NCBI GenBank assembly: GCA_052318935.1
Contig: JBQRKO010000024.1
Length of the DNA stretch: 64,000 nucleotides
Strand: one strand, 5' to 3'
Origin: Niallia sp052318935
GTDB taxonomy: Bacteria > Bacillota > Bacilli > Bacillales > Cytobacillaceae
A program made the translations under genes and the position numbers. This document shows, piece after piece, positions 26,707 through 35,124 of this stretch (positions are counted from its first letter, which is position 1; each line of letters begins with the position of its first letter). Under the pieces are notes generated by a model. That model searched no databases. It was not told where the DNA came from and worked only from the letters and a program-made list of their open reading frames with translations.

Positions 26707-26753
26707 GGCTGTTTTCTCAAAGTTTGAAAGCAACAATCTATACGAAAACAGCC
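26707..26753. mobile_element. Family A mini-element (internal deletion), copy 3
   Basis: Only 47 bp: left end GGCTGTTTTCTCAAAGTTTG fused to right end AAGCAACAATC...GAAAACAGCC, flanked by a perfect 8-bp duplication TTTTATTT (26699-26706 and 26754-26761). The GC-rich core is absent. It lies 9 bp from the stop codon of the TerC gene. Confidence 0.85.
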
Positions 26754-26770
26754 TTTTATTTAGTTTATCT

Positions 26771-27535
26771 TTATCCTTTTTCGGTATTTTTAACCGTTTT
26801 AGTAGAGAAAAGGTAGCCACCTACTGCTATAGCAACTAATACAATCCAAAAGGTTAACTTCCATGCTGTTGATTCTGGAAAATGCTCATTCAACAAGGCA
26901 ACTTCTGGATGAGCTAGCGTAAACACAGCAAGCTTTACTCCTACCCAGCCAACTATCATAAAAGCAGCTGTTTCTAATGAAGGTCTAGTATGCAATAGCG
27001 TTACGAACCAATTAGCGGCAAATCGCATAATGATTAACCCAATAATTCCACCTAATAACATAACTGCAAATTGTCCACCATCGATACCGCCAACGGTAAA
27101 CCAGCCTGTTGGCGTTAATGTTATCGCTAAAGCAACAGCTGCCAACATCGAATCAATTGCAAATGCAATATCTGCTAATTCTACTTTTAAAACAGTCACC
27201 CAAAAAGAAGATTGCTTTCTTTTCTTTTCTTTTCCTTCTTTTTCTTTGTTTGTAAATCTTCTATAAAGATTATGGATGGCAATAAAAAGTAAATAAATGG
27301 CTCCAAGCGCTTGTACTTGCCAAACATCTGCTAATATTGAAATCATAAAAAGAGTCGCAAATCGGAAAATAAATGCACCAAATAATCCATAAAATAATGC
27401 CTTTTTTTGCTTCTCTGGCGGTAAATGTTTTACCATTACTGCCATAACAACCGCATTATCAGCTGCCAATATTCCTTCTAAACCTACCAGTACTAACAGT
27501 ACCCATCCATACTCTAATAACATGCCTGCATCCAT
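26771..27535 (-). CDS. ykoY: TerC-family membrane protein (YkoY/MeeY-like, Mn2+ export or metalation)
   Basis: A 254-residue integral membrane protein with about 7-8 helices. TerC hallmarks are the acidic residues in GLEGILAADNAVVMAVM (about 18-34) and VELADIAFAIDSMLAAVA (about 117-134). B. subtilis YkoY (MeeY) helps manganese efflux or loading of exported enzymes. The gene is preceded by a yybP-ykoY-type manganese riboswitch, which supports the role directly. A charged cytoplasmic loop (KEKEGKEKKRKQ) separates the two halves. ATG start after GGAGGAG. Confidence 0.9.
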   Translation of the reverse strand: MDAGMLLEYGWVLLVLVGLEGILAADNAVVMAVMVKHLPPEKQKKALFYGLFGAFIFRFATLFMISILADVWQVQALGAIYLLFIAIHNLYRRFTNKEKEGKEKKRKQSSFWVTVLKVELADIAFAIDSMLAAVALAITLTPTGWFTVGGIDGGQFAVMLLGGIIGLIIMRFAANWFVTLLHTRPSLETAAFMIVGWVGVKLAVFTLAHPEVALLNEHFPESTAWKLTFWIVLVAIAVGGYLFSTKTVKNTEKG

Positions 27536-27623
27536 TTTAATTATCTCCTCCTAATTATTTTCATGTATACTCTGTTAACAACGGTTTCTATTCGCCTCTC
27601 GATTATTATGTACAAAAAAGCGC

Positions 27624-27752
27624 AAAAAAGACCTTTGCCAACAGGCAAAGGTCTTGCTAAGCATGTTTATGCCAACAAAGCCGATGATTATTAGAACCAT
27701 GAAATGACGACTTTGTTTTAGGTTTCCCTAAAAGCTACTCCCCTTTGAGTAA
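27624..27752 (-). promoter_or_regulatory. yybP-ykoY manganese riboswitch with terminator
   Basis: On the minus strand the leader reads AAAGGGGAGTAGC near 27734-27747, then GTCGTCATTTCATGGTTC and CATCGGCTTTGTTGGCAT, the conserved core of this class, ending in GCAAGACCTTTGCC. The last arm forms the terminator GACCTTTGCC/GGCAAAGGTC (27630-27653) followed by T6. Known behaviour: Mn2+ binding prevents termination and turns on the downstream TerC gene. Confidence 0.92.
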
Positions 27753-27871
27753 GTATACGATTAATATATATTTATTATATACATTATTTAATGAAATGCC
27801 AACCCTTTTTTCTGAATTTCAAGTTTTTTCGTCATTAAGTATAGTTATATGATAATCGCTCTTATATATAC

Positions 27872-27903
27872 CCCGCAGCCTGAATACACTTCGCTTTCCG
27901 CGT
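27872..27903. repeat. Family A fragment abutting the aapP stop codon
   Basis: Contains GCAGCCTGAATACACTTCGC, the conserved shoulder of family A, but both terminal repeats are missing. It ends about 4 bp from the stop codon of the ABC ATPase gene. Confidence 0.7.
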
Positions 27904-27906
27904 TTT

Positions 27907-28686
27907 TTAAATAATCTGGGATAAAAATGCTTTTGTTCGGTCATGTTGAGGGTTATCAAAAATATCTTCTGGTTTGCCCATTTCAACAATTTCACCTTTG
28001 TCAAATAAAATAATGCGATCAGCAACTTGACGGGCAAATCCCATTTCATGAGTAACACAAAGCATCGTCATCCCAGATTCAGCAAGTGTTTTCATAACAT
28101 CTAATACTTCTTTTACCATTTCTGGATCTAGTGCAGATGTTGGTTCGTCAAAAAGCATGATTTTTGGCTGCATTGCCAAAGCTCTCGCTATCGCTACACG
28201 CTGCTGCTGACCACCAGATAATTGACCTGGAAATTTATTAGCTTGTTCAGGAATCCCTACTCTTTCAAGTAATTCTTTAGCTATTTGCTCTGCTTTTGAC
28301 TTTTTCCATTTTCTAACCCAAATTGGTGCTAACATAATATTTTTTAATATGGTCATATGTGGAAATAAGTTAAAGGACTGAAAAACCATTCCCGTTTCTT
28401 TTCTAATCTCTTCAATATTTTTCAAATCATTTGTTAAAGCAATATTGTCAACAACGATTTCCCCTTTTTGAAACTCTTCTAAAGCGTTAATCGTGCGGAT
28501 AAATGTCGATTTACCTGATCCAGATGGACCTAAAATAACAATTACTTCCCCTTGCTTTACCGTTAAATCCACATCTTTTAATACATGGTGGTCTCCATAC
28601 CACTTATTTAATTTTGTTACTTTAATAATATCTTCTCGATCCTCAAGAGGCTTTGCTAACTTTTCAACTGAAAATACACTTTCCAT
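27907..28686 (-). CDS. Polar amino-acid ABC transporter ATP-binding protein (AapP/GlnQ type)
   Basis: A 259-residue ABC ATPase: Walker A GPSGSGKST, Q-loop MVFQSFNLFPHMT, signature LSGGQQQRVAIARAL, Walker B IMLFDEPTSALDPE and the switch His in CVTHEMGFAR. The MTxxxN-type amino-acid transporter subfamily fits best. It is the last gene of a four-gene operon (binding protein, two permeases, ATPase) in the order of aapJQMP. ATG start after GGGAGG. Substrate is probably a range of polar L-amino acids, by analogy. Confidence 0.92.
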   Translation of the reverse strand: MESVFSVEKLAKPLEDREDIIKVTKLNKWYGDHHVLKDVDLTVKQGEVIVILGPSGSGKSTFIRTINALEEFQKGEIVVDNIALTNDLKNIEEIRKETGMVFQSFNLFPHMTILKNIMLAPIWVRKWKKSKAEQIAKELLERVGIPEQANKFPGQLSGGQQQRVAIARALAMQPKIMLFDEPTSALDPEMVKEVLDVMKTLAESGMTMLCVTHEMGFARQVADRIILFDKGEIVEMGKPEDIFDNPQHDRTKAFLSQII

Positions 28687-28702
28687 TTTCTCATTCCTCC
28701 CT

Positions 28703-29899
28703 TTATCGTTTTCCTACACCTAATGATGATTCTAAGTGTTTACTTACATGAGACATTAAAAAGCAGAAAATAAAGAAGAAAAATGCTACAAATAAATACA
28801 GTTCTAAATGCTTCCCTAAATACGCAGGGTTTGCAGCTATTTTCTTTGCAATTCCTAAAAAGTCCGTTAATCCTATTACCGCAACTAAAGACGTATCTTT
28901 AAATATGGAAATAAACTGCCCTACCATTGCTGGAATTACTGCTTTTAATGCTTGCGGCAAAATTACAAATACCATTAATTTAAAGTTGTTTAGACCTAAT
29001 GCATGTCCTGCTTCAAATTGTCCTCTAGGAATGGATTGCAGTCCGCCGCGAATATTCTCAGCTAAGTAGGCTGCACTAAATAAAGTGAACGCAACCATTG
29101 CTCTTAGCACATTGTCCATTTCAACTCCACCGAGGAACATTGGCAATAATAATTGTCCAATCGATAACACCATAATAAGCGGCATCCCGCGAATAACCTC
29201 AATATAAACAATACAGCTATACTTTATAATCGGCAGCTTGCTTCTTCTGCCAACAGCAAGTAATAGACCAAGTGGAAACGAGCAGACGATGGCTACAGCT
29301 GCTAAAAGAAATGTTAATAAAAATCCGCCCCATACATTCGTTTTTACCGGCTCCACGATGCCGAATCCATTTAAAATGCCGATTGAGATAGGAATAAATA
29401 ATATCCATAACACCAATGTCGGAGCTTTTAATATAGACACTTTTCTTCCGATAATGTAAAATACGGCAATTAAAGCTACACTAGAAAACAAATAAACTTT
29501 TGAGTTGCTTTCTGTATATGGCAAAACCCCAAAAATAAGTAATAATGCCCCGACTGTAATGGCAACATGACCAATAATCCCTCTCCATAATCCCCATGAA
29601 ACTCCTAGCAGGACAGAAACAAATACTATGGACGTCCATACACGCCACATTTCTTCTACTGGAAATTGTCCAACCATTAATAAGCGAAAATTATTTGCTA
29701 CCACTGTCCAATCGTTAGTAAAAACAAACGTTGACACCCTAGCTATCATATAAACAGAAAAAGCAGCAGCGATAATAGTAAGCAGGATATTTTTCCAATC
29801 TTTGAATAAGTTCTTTTTTACCCACTGTGACATATTCGACCCTTTGTTTGGTGATATTGTCGTCATACTTTCACTGTTGTTAAGTTGAATGTTATCCAA
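28703..29899 (-). CDS. Amino-acid ABC transporter permease (AapM type)
   Basis: A 398-residue membrane permease. The extended N-terminus (about 150 residues, with 3-5 extra helices) is typical of AapM/YhdY, longer than GlnP-type permeases (about 220 aa). The C-terminal half carries the ABC permease EAA loop GHALGLNNFKLMVFVILPQA. It starts with TTG, spaced 9 bp after the stop of the previous permease gene, so translation may be coupled. It forms the heterodimeric channel with the AapQ-type protein. Confidence 0.88.
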   Translation of the reverse strand: MDNIQLNNSESMTTISPNKGSNMSQWVKKNLFKDWKNILLTIIAAAFSVYMIARVSTFVFTNDWTVVANNFRLLMVGQFPVEEMWRVWTSIVFVSVLLGVSWGLWRGIIGHVAITVGALLLIFGVLPYTESNSKVYLFSSVALIAVFYIIGRKVSILKAPTLVLWILFIPISIGILNGFGIVEPVKTNVWGGFLLTFLLAAVAIVCSFPLGLLLAVGRRSKLPIIKYSCIVYIEVIRGMPLIMVLSIGQLLLPMFLGGVEMDNVLRAMVAFTLFSAAYLAENIRGGLQSIPRGQFEAGHALGLNNFKLMVFVILPQALKAVIPAMVGQFISIFKDTSLVAVIGLTDFLGIAKKIAANPAYLGKHLELYLFVAFFFFIFCFLMSHVSKHLESSLGVGKR

Positions 29900-29908
29900 T
29901 TTGCCTCA

Positions 29909-31078
29909 CTACCTTTCAACCAACTGGAATTTTTTATTAAAGAAATTCATAAACAGTGATGTCATTAAACTAAAGAATAAATACACTGCAATGATAATAA
30001 AGAGTGTTTCAATTGTATGGCCTGTCTGATTTATTACAGTGTTTCCAATTCCGACAATATCCTGATAAGCAACCGCCATTGCCAAGCTGGAGTTTTTAAT
30101 GACATTTAAATACTGGCTTGTTAATGGTGGAATAATAATCCGAATTGCTTGTGGAAAAATAATTAAACGCAAGGAAGTAGATCCTTTAAAACCAAGTGCT
30201 TTAGCTGCTTCCGCCTGTCCTTTTGGAACCCCCATTATGCCTGCTCGAACAATCTCTGCAATATAGGTTGATGTATAAACAGATAATGCGATTAACACAG
30301 ATAAGAATCCGATGGATAAAGAAGTTCCTCCAACAAATGCACCATTCTCTACTTTAGGAACAGTTAAATGAAGAGGTCCATTTCCTGTGATAAAATAAAC
30401 TACAATACAACCGATAATAAAAGCACCGATACTAAATAAGAAAGGATGCATTTTTTTCCCTGTATTTATTTCTATATTTACTAGTTTTTTATACATTACA
30501 ATAGCAAGAACAATGAAAACAAAAAGGATAATAAACCATAGGAGTGTATTAGAGTATATAGTAAACCAAGGGACTGCTGCTCCTCGATTCGAAAAATAAA
30601 ACGGGCCAATTGCAAGCGCTTCTTGTATTTTTGGCATCGGCAAAAATACAGCAAAATTCCAGATAAAAATTTGCACTAACAGCGGCGTATTTCTGAAAAT
30701 CTCCACATATACTGTTGCCAATTTGCTAACTAGCCAGTTATTGGAAAGACGACCGATTCCTATACATACTCCTAAAAGGCTTGCGAAAATAATTCCAAAA
30801 ATAGATACTTTAAATGTATTTAATAGTCCAACTAGCAAAGCCCGTATATATGGATCATCCGGTGTATAATGAATTAAACTTTCAGCTATCGGAAAAGATG
30901 CTTTTAATTGTAAAAAATCCAACCCTAAAGTTAAGCCGATTTGCTCTAAGCCATATAAAACATTATTTATCATTAAATATAATGCGATTCCTACGATTAC
31001 AACAAAGATTAATTGCAATAAGATTGGTACCGCTTTTTTATTTCTCCATAAAGGAGTGGATGTTGTTTGTTTATTCAC
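29909..31078 (-). CDS. Amino-acid ABC transporter permease (AapQ type)
   Basis: A 389-residue permease with an N-terminal helix (LLQLIFVVIVGIALYLMI), an insert domain, and the EAA loop AEAAKALGFKGSTSLRLIIF (about 296-315). Length and layout match AapQ/YhdX. It starts with GTG after AGAAGGG. A family C repeat and a terminator-like hairpin lie between it and the binding-protein gene, so its expression probably depends on read-through from the aapJ promoter. Confidence 0.88.
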   Translation of the reverse strand: MNKQTTSTPLWRNKKAVPILLQLIFVVIVGIALYLMINNVLYGLEQIGLTLGLDFLQLKASFPIAESLIHYTPDDPYIRALLVGLLNTFKVSIFGIIFASLLGVCIGIGRLSNNWLVSKLATVYVEIFRNTPLLVQIFIWNFAVFLPMPKIQEALAIGPFYFSNRGAAVPWFTIYSNTLLWFIILFVFIVLAIVMYKKLVNIEINTGKKMHPFLFSIGAFIIGCIVVYFITGNGPLHLTVPKVENGAFVGGTSLSIGFLSVLIALSVYTSTYIAEIVRAGIMGVPKGQAEAAKALGFKGSTSLRLIIFPQAIRIIIPPLTSQYLNVIKNSSLAMAVAYQDIVGIGNTVINQTGHTIETLFIIIAVYLFFSLMTSLFMNFFNKKFQLVER

Positions 31079-31100
31079 TTTATCATCACCCTTCTTCTGA

Positions 31101-31259
31101 AATGCGTAAGCGCCTTGCTCAGCCCCGAAGAAAAATGTTCATTTGACTCTAAAAGTGCTTTTTACTTTTAGAGGCAAAGGGTTATTTTTCAGAGGGGCTG
31201 GCTGCTTGCGCTAGACACCTTTTACACTTCAAAATTTTAAGCTTACTTATTTTTAAAAG
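31101..31259. repeat. Family C hairpin repeat, copy 4
   Basis: Lies inside the aap operon, between the binding protein and first permease. Stem arms AGCCCC/GGGGCT are retained; the middle arm reads TTTGACTC/GAGGCAAA, a paired change relative to copy 1. Confidence 0.8.
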
Positions 31260-31262
31260 AAT

Positions 31263-31294
31263 AGACCTGCTAAAAAGCAATTGTTAGCAGGTCT
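31263..31294 (-). terminator. Intercistronic terminator/attenuator after aapJ
   Basis: Perfect arms AGACCTGCTAA and TTAGCAGGTCT, then TATTCTTTT on the minus strand. It would let the binding protein be made in excess over the permeases. Confidence 0.7.
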
Positions 31295-31320
31295 TACATG
31301 CCTATCCTATCATTTTCTTC

Positions 31321-32391
31321 TTAACGGAATGGGATGGAGTATAATAATCCGCCATCTTTATATAGTGCGTTTTGTCCACGTTCTAATTTAAATGCAGTAT
31401 CTGGACCAAGGTTGCGGTCATAAATTTCCCCATAGTTACCAACTTGTTTAATTACTTGGTAAGCGAAATCTTTTGACAAGCCAAGCTGCTCTCCAAGATT
31501 ACCTTCTTCTCCCAACAAGCGTTTAATTTCAGGGTTGTCGCTTGATTTAAAGTCATCTACGTTTTTAGAAGTAATGCCAAACTCTTCCGCTTGAATCGTA
31601 GCATATACAATCCAACTTACTGCGTCTTTCCATTTTTCATCATTATCTAATACTGCAGGCGCCAACGGCTCTTTAGAAAGTGTTGCATCTAAGATCATAT
31701 GTGAATCAGGATCTTTTAACACCGATTGACGGGATACTAAACCAGATTTATCTGTTGTCCATGCATCAATGCTTCCAGATTCATATGCAGCAATAACTGC
31801 ATCCGCATTGTCAAATGTTTGTGCTTTGTAATTAACGCCAGCTGCTTTCATTTGGTCAGCAAGGTTTAATTCTGTTGTTGTTCCAGTCTCTACACCAATT
31901 GTTTTGCCTTCTAAATCTTTTAATGTTTTAATGCCGCTGTCTTTTGGCACCATGATGCCTTGTCCATCGTAAAATGTTACTGTCGCAAAGCTTAAGCCAA
32001 CTTCTGCATCACGGTTTGTAGTCCATGTTGTATTGCGGATTAATACATCTACTTCTTTTGATTGAACAGCTGTGAAGCGTTCATTTGCAGATAAAGGACG
32101 AAATTCTACTTTATTTGCATCGCCAAGTACACCTGCTGCTACTGCTCTTGCAAAATCTACATCAAATCCTGTGTTTTTTCCATCCGATCCTATGTATCCA
32201 AATCCAGGAAGCGCGTCATTTACGCCCGCTTTTAATGTTCCTCTTTCTTTAACCGTATCTAACATGCTTTTTTTAGACGATGATTTAGAATCAGCATTTT
32301 TACCATCACCATCTGTTTTACTTGAGCATCCAGTCAGTGCAAGTACTAGTACGAGCATTACGCTGAATAATAACGATAAAGTCTTTTTCAT
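31321..32391 (-). CDS. Amino-acid ABC transporter substrate-binding lipoprotein (AapJ type)
   Basis: A 356-residue exported solute-binding protein (SBP_bac_3 family). It has a lipoprotein signal ending in the lipobox LALTGC (Cys22), then the binding core with KERGTLKAGVNDALPGFGYI and GFDVDFARAVAAG. The length (about 340 aa) matches AapJ rather than GlnH (about 250 aa). It heads the operon, starts with ATG after AGGGGG, and two TnrA-like boxes lie about 120-150 bp upstream, pointing to induction under nitrogen limitation. Confidence 0.9.
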   Translation of the reverse strand: MKKTLSLLFSVMLVLVLALTGCSSKTDGDGKNADSKSSSKKSMLDTVKERGTLKAGVNDALPGFGYIGSDGKNTGFDVDFARAVAAGVLGDANKVEFRPLSANERFTAVQSKEVDVLIRNTTWTTNRDAEVGLSFATVTFYDGQGIMVPKDSGIKTLKDLEGKTIGVETGTTTELNLADQMKAAGVNYKAQTFDNADAVIAAYESGSIDAWTTDKSGLVSRQSVLKDPDSHMILDATLSKEPLAPAVLDNDEKWKDAVSWIVYATIQAEEFGITSKNVDDFKSSDNPEIKRLLGEEGNLGEQLGLSKDFAYQVIKQVGNYGEIYDRNLGPDTAFKLERGQNALYKDGGLLYSIPFR

Positions 32392-32474
32392 TTACTAATT
32401 CCCCCTAAATGTTTTTTATAAATATACATTTCCATTACAAGAAAATTCTTTATTTTCAATCTATTAATCTTTCA

Positions 32475-32480
32475 TATATT
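32475..32480 (-). promoter_or_regulatory. Predicted -10 of the aap operon
   Basis: AATATA on the minus strand; the TnrA-like box at 32507-32523 would centre about 47 bp upstream of the start site, the distance normal for TnrA activation. Confidence 0.35.
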
Positions 32481-32506
32481 GGAAATGACATTTAATCCAA
32501 ATAGAA

Positions 32507-32523
32507 TGTTACAAGTTCTAACA
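32507..32523 (-). promoter_or_regulatory. TnrA/GlnR-like box, proximal, aap operon
   Basis: TGTTACAAGTTCTAACA has one mismatch (centre G) to TGTNANAWWWTNTNACA. Confidence 0.6.
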
Positions 32524-32528
32524 ATCTT

Positions 32529-32545
32529 TGTCATCTTTTGTAACA
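32529..32545 (-). promoter_or_regulatory. TnrA/GlnR-like box, distal, aap operon
   Basis: TGTCATCTTTTGTAACA has one mismatch (position 7) to the same consensus. It is spaced 22 bp, two helical turns, from the proximal box. Confidence 0.5.
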
Positions 32546-32955
32546 TCTTGTTTTTAATTATACCGATTTTTCAGATAAATACAAATGTTTTTTTCGAATA
32601 CTTATTATGGGTTATCAATAAAAACGAATAAAACTTCTTCTTTTATTATTCAACAAGAATTTCCGACAGTCGAAACCTTAATAAATCAACTACAACACTA
32701 CAAAAACCTATAAAATCCTATAAATTATCTCGTTCTCCACACCCTATATTCGCTTAATTTTAGGATAAATATGTTAAAATAAAAAAAGAACAGAACAATT
32801 ATAAATATTTTAATATAATTAAAAAAATTTAGTTTTGCAGAAAAATAGAAGCTTATCCTGCTAATTCTCAAAAGTGGACAAACTGGAGAACGGTTGGTTT
32901 TTTCTAATTGTTAGTATTTTCCCACTATACTTTACTTTCCTTTCGCAAATTTCTC
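32546..32955. other. Intergenic stretch without recognised features
   Basis: About 410 bp of A/T-rich DNA between the aap operators and the prfC terminator. I see no gene, repeat or structured RNA. Confidence 0.55.
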
Positions 32956-33010
32956 CTAAAAAAGAAGCTTTCCTATAAGTCGATGACACTGACTTACAGA
33001 AAAGCTTCTT
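32956..33010 (-). terminator. Terminator after prfC
   Basis: 20-nt imperfect arms (AAGAAGCTTTCCTATAAGTC against GACTTACAGAAAAGCTTCTT) followed by T6 on the minus strand. Confidence 0.85.
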
Positions 33011-33044
33011 ATCTTATTCACTGTTCCAGCTTGCTGAAACAAGT

Positions 33045-34628
33045 TTACTCATTTTCTGAATTCATTGGGTTATATAACTTCACATCTGGATTTTTATCTT
33101 GGAACCATCTTAAAGCAAAATCATTTTCGAATAAAAACGCTTTTTTCCCAAAGCGATCTTCTACTAATAAACTTCTTCCACTTGATAGGTTATCATTTAC
33201 TTCTTCATCCACAGTCCAACGTGCAATTTTTGAACCTACATTCTCCATTAAAACATCTACATTGTATTCATTTTTCATGCGATGCTCAAACACTTCAAAC
33301 TGTAGTTGCCCAACAGCTCCTAAAAGATAGTCTTCAGTTTTAACCGTTTTATAAAACTGAATCGCACCTTCTTGTACAAGCTGTTGAATTCCTTTATGGA
33401 AATGTTTTTGTTTTAAAACGTTTTTGGCTGTAACTCTTACAAAAAGCTCTGGCGTAAACTGCGGTAGTTTATCGTACTGATACGGAGTCTTGCTTGAGGT
33501 TAACGTATCGCCAATTTGATAGAAGCCAGGATCATATAGACCAATTATATCGCCACTTACCGCTTCATTTACGGTGCTTCGATCATCTGCCATAAATTGG
33601 GTAGATTGTGCTAATTTAATTTGCTTTCCGGTTCTTGATAATTGAACAGACATCCCTCGTTCGAATTTTCCTGAACATATTCGCAAAAAGGCGATTCTAT
33701 CTCGATGTGCTGGGTTCATATTCGCTTGAATTTTAAAGATAAAACCAGAAAATTCTTCCGAAAGCGGATCAATTTTTCCAGAAGTAGAGTTTCTTGCTTG
33801 TGGTGTAGGCGCAAAATTTAAATACGTTTCTAAAAATGTTTGCACACCAAAATTACCTAACGCACTTCCAAAGAAAACGGGAGTTAAGTCGCCACTGTTG
33901 ATTTTCTCTTCAGAGAACTCATTGCCGGCTTCATTTAAAAGCATAATTTCTTCTAATGTTTGATCATATAAAGAATCTTTTTTAATCGGATGTTCGCCGT
34001 CTATTTCTCCATCTTCATTTAAAGAAATATACTTATCGCCATCTTCTACACGGAATTGTTCAATTCGATTATAATAACGATCATAAATACCTAAAAATTC
34101 TTTCCCCATTCCGATTGGCCAGTTCATTGGATAAGACTCTATGCCCATTACTTCTTCCAATTCTGCCAACAATTCTAATGGCGGTTTCCCCTGACGATCT
34201 AGTTTATTAATAAAAGTAAAAATAGGAATTCCTCTCATGCGGCACACTTTAAATAACTTTAATGTTTGTGCTTCAATTCCTTTTGCAGAATCGATAATCA
34301 TTACAGCACTGTCGACAGCGGTTAATGTCCGATACGTATCTTCACTAAAATCCTGATGTCCAGGTGTATCCAATATATTTACTTTTGCATTTTTATAATC
34401 AAATTGCATTACACTTGATGTAACAGAAATACCCCTTTGTTTTTCTATTTCCATCCAATCACTTGTTGCGTATTTACCTGTTTTTTTCCCTTTTACTGTT
34501 CCTGCATCACGAATGGCGCCACCAAATAATAATAATTTTTCTGTTAACGTGGTTTTTCCTGCATCCGGATGGGAAATAATCGCAAAGGTGCGACGAGATA
34601 AAACACTCTCATTAAAATTATTAGCCAT
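33045..34628 (-). CDS. prfC: Peptide chain release factor 3 (RF3)
   Basis: A 527-residue translational GTPase that recycles RF1/RF2 from the ribosome. G1 is SHPDAGKTTLTE, the switch region has EKQRGISV, G3 is LDTPGHQDFSEDTY and G4 is FINKLDR. The RF3-specific domains II and III follow (QTFLETYLNFAPTP, AVGQLQFEVFEHRM). The length matches RF3 (about 525-530 aa) and not EF-G. It is monocistronic with a strong terminator. B. subtilis, as I recall, lacks prfC, so this is a lineage difference. ATG start after GAGAGG. Confidence 0.96.
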   Translation of the reverse strand: MANNFNESVLSRRTFAIISHPDAGKTTLTEKLLLFGGAIRDAGTVKGKKTGKYATSDWMEIEKQRGISVTSSVMQFDYKNAKVNILDTPGHQDFSEDTYRTLTAVDSAVMIIDSAKGIEAQTLKLFKVCRMRGIPIFTFINKLDRQGKPPLELLAELEEVMGIESYPMNWPIGMGKEFLGIYDRYYNRIEQFRVEDGDKYISLNEDGEIDGEHPIKKDSLYDQTLEEIMLLNEAGNEFSEEKINSGDLTPVFFGSALGNFGVQTFLETYLNFAPTPQARNSTSGKIDPLSEEFSGFIFKIQANMNPAHRDRIAFLRICSGKFERGMSVQLSRTGKQIKLAQSTQFMADDRSTVNEAVSGDIIGLYDPGFYQIGDTLTSSKTPYQYDKLPQFTPELFVRVTAKNVLKQKHFHKGIQQLVQEGAIQFYKTVKTEDYLLGAVGQLQFEVFEHRMKNEYNVDVLMENVGSKIARWTVDEEVNDNLSSGRSLLVEDRFGKKAFLFENDFALRWFQDKNPDVKLYNPMNSENE

Positions 34629-34662
34629 ACTACTTTCCTCTCTTTTGCACTTTCATTTTAAG

Positions 34663-34747
34663 AGGATGTTCAAAAAGTCACCAAATAATAAGCGGCGAAT
34701 CTCTTCGTTGGCTTGCTTCTAATTTGTTACCTTTTTGAACACACACT
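34663..34747. repeat. Family E short inverted repeat element, copy 1
   Basis: About 85 bp with ends GATGTTCAAAAAG and CTTTTTGAACACAC, just upstream of prfC. A second copy is at 35863-35930 and a collapsed one at 19814-19837. No target duplication is clear. Confidence 0.65.
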
Positions 34748-34904
34748 TTTAGTCCATTCCCTTATATTAGCTTGATACGAAAAAGTTTGCAACGCTTTAA
34801 ATAAAACCATTTACTCAAAAATCTTTTTTTCCATTCAAATACATGTTATTTATGAATACTAAACCTAGTTTCTTCTATAATAATAGACTCTTATTGATTT
34901 TTAA

Positions 34905-35113
34905 GGCTGTTTTCTCGAAGTTTGTTGTTTTTTACGTAAAAAAATGGGAAAAGAAGTACCCAGCAGACTGAATACACGTAGACTCCTGTGGGAATGCGAG
35001 AAAGACGAGACCCCACAGGAGCGTATGCGACGAGGAGGCTCGATGCTCGCCCATGGAAAGCGAAGTGTATTCAGGCTGCGTGTTTAAAAGCAACTATCTA
35101 TACGAAAACAGCC
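34905..35113. mobile_element. Family A MITE-like element, copy 4
   Basis: 209 bp with canonical ends, flanked by perfect 8-bp duplications ATTTTTAA (34897-34904 and 35114-35121). It lies 3 bp past the sirtuin stop codon. Confidence 0.92.
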
Positions 35114-35124
35114 ATTTTTAAATA

